Below are positions 60,649 to 64,000 of a stretch of DNA of 64,000 nt, in pieces (position 1 is the first letter of the stretch; every line of letters begins with the position of its first letter). This DNA is from Welwitschia mirabilis (lineage: Eukaryota > Gnetophyta > Gnetopsida > Welwitschiales). Below the pieces are notes generated by a model, which was given only the letters and a program-made list of their open reading frames with translations, did no database searches and was not told where the DNA came from. Position numbers and translations under genes: made by a program. The stretch covers positions 173,940,721-174,004,720 of the forward strand of contig JBOZIK010000001.1 in assembly GCA_051453625.1 (NCBI GenBank), written 5' to 3'.

Positions 60649-61997
60649 TGTTAACATGTAAACATTGATATTATGACTAAGTTAAATGATTAATTTATCT
60701 TAATGAAAGATATTAATATAATTAACTTTATCACAAAAACATGTATTATATTGATTTTTCATAATAATTATGAATGTATCATTTTCTCATGACATTTTCA
60801 AGCTAATTTTCACCTTTGGAGGACATCCTTAAAAGTTGATGATAATTTAAGCTAAAATGTTGATGTCATCACTTAGTTCACCCACCACCACTAGTTTTTT
60901 TGCATAAACCACCTTTATTTTCATGTTCTTGACTTGTCACAGAAAGTTTGATCAAATTAAGTTATGGACTTGATTAGATTTCACCTTGAAAATAACTTTA
61001 ACCTTTGATCGCATGTGGTAGTGGTGATGATAATACACAGTAGGCCATGTGCATTACTAAGTAAAATGATGGTAAAAACATATGGTAAAGTTAGTAGCTA
61101 ATATAAGTAGCAGCATCCAAAATCCAAGTATTAGCTACCTCATAAGGACTTTTACCAAATGGAAAAGATAAAATTCACCCTACCTAATCTTATCATTTTG
61201 TGAACACTTACCTAATGATATAAACTAAAGTATTTTAACCACCCCTCATCTTTACTTTTGCTTATAAAAGGGACTTGAGCACATCATTATAATATCTTTC
61301 ATTTAGAAAAAGTTAGAACCTTAGAGCATTAAGTCATGATGGAATTCTAAGCACCTTTTGGAAAGTAATCTTATTTTTAAGAATTGATTAAGAAGTTCTA
61401 CCAACATCCTTTTTCCTCTATTAAAAAGTGTTTTTCCTTATTACTTAAAGTTGTTTGCTTTGGATTTTAAGTCATGAACTACTTTATGCTTAGAATGCTT
61501 AGGCAATAACTTAACTATCAAGATTCATTTAATTTAATCAAATTCTTTAATCATTTGGTTTAGGTATTTTAATTTTATGGATCTTGAGCACCTAGGATCC
61601 TTATTTGTCATTATTATTTTAAAGCTTTAAAATATTAAGTAGTAATTAAGTCCACTATTACTCATATGATAAATGAGATTATGTTACTATAATATAAGAT
61701 AAAAATACTTATAGTTTTAAGTGCACTGCATGAAAATCATTGGATAACATTAGAGTGAAGAATTACCAGAGAATAAATTGATAAATTATGAGAGCTATAT
61801 TTTTTTCCCTTATTTTCCAAGTTGAAGTTTCTACCAAAACTATTCTCAACTCTATTTCTTTTTTCTTTTCTTTATGAATTATAACTTATAAGGAGTAAGA
61901 GTGGTAAATGTCTAAAAAATACCTTAGTTATCTTAGTAAAAAAAATGATATTGAATGTAAAGTTGGTTAAATCCAGTTCATTATACAACATTAAATA
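60649..61997 (+). repeat. LTR C2 (3' LTR of element C)
   Basis: It starts TGTTAACATGTAAACATTGA. It contains CTTATAAAAGGGACTTGAGC (about 61261), the best-preserved TATA-box copy of the family. It ends near CATTAAATA before GTGCA. Confidence 0.78.
61262..61272 (+). promoter_or_regulatory. TATA box of the gypsy LTR family (best copy)
   Basis: TTATAAAAGGG in C2. The equivalent in A2 is CTTATAAAAGGACC at about 53213. It lies about 0.6 kb into the LTR, consistent with the U3/R boundary. Confidence 0.55.
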
Positions 61998-63968
61998 GTG
62001 CATAAGATTCAAGCAAATACATCCATGACACTATATCATAATGTAAATACCAAACTAATGATCAAGAAGAAGATAAATATTTTGATAGAATAATCCTTCT
62101 TAACACCATCAAAAACCTACCAGTGATTACAATCAAGCCAAGTATCACAAACACTAATATGCTAGACTCACAACTATTTTATAGCTATTTAAGAGGCCTC
62201 ACCTATATACCATTACTTTACTTCCTTTTCATTTCTTCATGTTACTCCTTATTCTCTATACTTAACTTAAAGTAGTAGTCTTTTTCATTCTCTATGCTGT
62301 AGATCCCTACATTTGAGGATCGTCATTATATTTTCTCTCCATTCTTGATAACTCCTTTAGGTCATTGATCTCTTCCTGAACTAAATATGATCTTTCCTTC
62401 ATTTGCATCTTATTTGGCCATTTCAACTTCAAAAACAACTTTAACTCAAAGTTAGAAAAAAGAAACATTCCTTCCAACCATGAAAGCCATCAAAAGAGAT
62501 ACCAAAAATCCTTATTTTTTCATGTATTTTTAAAGTTATTTATAGCCTATTATTTTATTTTCTAATGTAAAATTATAGTTTCTTCTTCTCTTCTAGTAGA
62601 AGGAGAAGACTATATATCCATCTTTTAAAAGGGAAGGAGGAAGAGTGTGTGTGTGTTTTGATAACTTTTTCTTATAAAGATAGTTTCTTCTTTATATCCT
62701 AAGACTTGCATTCATTAAGTGCCTCAGAGATTTTAAATTGAGGATCTAATTCAAGTTATCTTCTTTTTAATAAATAAGTCATATCACATTCATTCCTAAA
62801 AGGAGATAATTATTTAGGTTCATCCTGTCTTCTTATTCAAGCTTTACCATCTCTCACTCATTCACCTGGGAGAGTAGACCTATTAGGATACTTATTTTCA
62901 TAGTTAAGACTTACTACATCTTATTCTAATGTAGACAGATCTTGAAACAATCAAGAAGATATGTCCTTTCTCATGGAAGGTATCTATTCTTTTAACATGA
63001 ATCCTTTCATTTTACTTTGTTTTATTTGTTTACTTTTCTTTTATGGATATTTACTAACTAGGAATTACCTATCTCTCTAACCCTATTTTCTGATTACTCT
63101 ACACCTTGAGGGAAAATGTTTTTAGATACTTGATTTCTAGTTGTCTTTTAAAATAATTTTAGCACCTAATCCTAGAAAGTAAGCATTATTATCTCTTCGA
63201 TGCTTATAAAAGAAAATTTAAAACAACAAATTCATATGTCCTTACAAGTATCTAGAGTAATAATGCATGAGCTAATCTATCATGTCAACCTTAACTAGTG
63301 AATATTTCATTAAGTATAACTTAATTTTCTAAATAGGTAATAAATTATTCTCATATAAACTTTAAATGTAAAGTAAGTACAAGGAAGTAGTATCATTTCT
63401 TTAATGAAATATAGGAAAACATTACAAATGTAAAGCAAGTACAAGGAAGGAATATTATTTCTTTAATGAAATATAGCAATATTTTAGGGTTGTATAAAAG
63501 GAATCATCTAATGAAATCTAAATCATCTAAAGCATATAAATATTTAAGAATTAATTCTTCAAGGACAAAATAGCATTCAAAAAACACTATCACATAACTA
63601 GCAATCTTCATTAAGCCAAAGATAAAAACTAAATTCAGTCACAACTTAGAGTGCATTTACTAATGATACAATTAGTATAGAGAATATTAACTTAAAGTTA
63701 ACCAAAGTTACATCATTAAAAATTTCAAATGATCAATTATTTTCTCATACTTAAGAAGGAAGGAAAAAGGCTTAGAACCTCATTATAAGATAAGCCCTCA
63801 TTATGGTCATTAGAATTCTAGAAATCTCAATGTTCTAATGGATAATGACATATAACACTCTAATAGAAGGGAACTTTAAAGTCTAATACTAATTATAATT
63901 AAAATATGTATCAATAATAAATTATGATTGACTAAATACCTAAATCAACATTAATGAGGTAGGATAAT
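61998..63968. other. A+T-rich interval, nothing recognised
   Basis: No supported gene. Around 63365-63480 two copies of a segment of about 50 bases (AAGTACAAGGAAG, then ATTTCTTTAATGAAATATAG) lie in tandem about 60 bases apart. Confidence 0.5.
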
Positions 63969-64000
63969 TGTTAACATGCAAAAATTGACATTTATTTTAA
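63969..64000 (+). repeat. Start of a further LTR of the same gypsy family, cut by the window end
   Basis: TGTTAACATGCAAAAATTGA followed by CATTTATTTTAA matches the family LTR start. Confidence 0.6.

Larger units (their letters stand above)
54898..61997 (+). mobile_element. Element C: gypsy element with gag and protease but no RT, RNase H or integrase
   Basis: LTR C1 is 54898-56185 and LTR C2 is 60649-61997. The flanks are ATGTA (54893-54897) and GTGCA (61998-62002), a possible 5-bp target duplication changed by two transitions. The internal region of about 4.5 kb has gag (about 57700-58200) and protease (about 58470-59080). It then passes within about 300 bases to the 3' region that follows integrase in element A. 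It is thus an internally deleted, non-autonomous relative of A. Confidence 0.75.

Overview
This window looks like nuclear DNA from a seed plant with a large, repeat-filled genome. It holds plant-type Ty1/copia, Ty3/gypsy and LINE-L1 remnants, plus pieces of two plant genes (a CYP78A cytochrome P450 and mitochondrial lipoyl synthase LIP1). Most of it is very A+T-rich and nearly free of CpG, with C-to-T/G-to-A decay, as in an old, heavily methylated and deaminated repeat landscape. A gymnosperm is plausible; as I recall, Welwitschia is a known case of such low GC. That is inference. No intact protein-coding gene was found.

Layout. 1-4636: a minus-strand Ty1/copia element, cut by the window start, with its 5' LTR at 4255-4636; it is the least decayed transposon here. 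4861-6633: a GC- and CpG-rich island with a broken N-terminal CYP78A fragment fused directly to a broken N-terminal LIP1 fragment, the most unusual locus in the window. 6634-14040: featureless A+T-rich DNA. 14040-16960: a decayed plant L1 LINE (ORF1 and the start of ORF2). 17460-19080: an unrecognised decayed minus-strand reading frame. 20620-21420: a decayed Ty3/gypsy integrase on the minus strand. 25600-27970: a plus-strand Ty3/gypsy 5' region, with a 20-bp minisatellite, a TATA box, gag and a zinc knuckle. 29409-29650: a 12-bp tandem repeat. 31840-32412: a weak minus-strand LINE-like remnant.

35152-64000: a nest of related Athila/Tat-like Ty3/gypsy elements sharing LTRs of about 1.25-1.35 kb that begin TGTTAACATG. 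Element A (35152 to about 53919) carries gag, protease, RT, RNase H and integrase remnants. Its RT frame is split by element B (40262-48767), and reading resumes in the same RT motif on the far side. Element C (54898-61997) has gag and protease but lacks RT, RNase H and integrase. A further LTR starts at 63969.

Assembly caution. All six gaps of exactly 100 N are flanked by direct copies. The sequence ending at the gap is repeated from the first base after it, and protein reading frames are duplicated the same way. These look like unmerged contig overlaps rather than biological duplications. Three other gaps (367, 195 and 499 N) do not show this.
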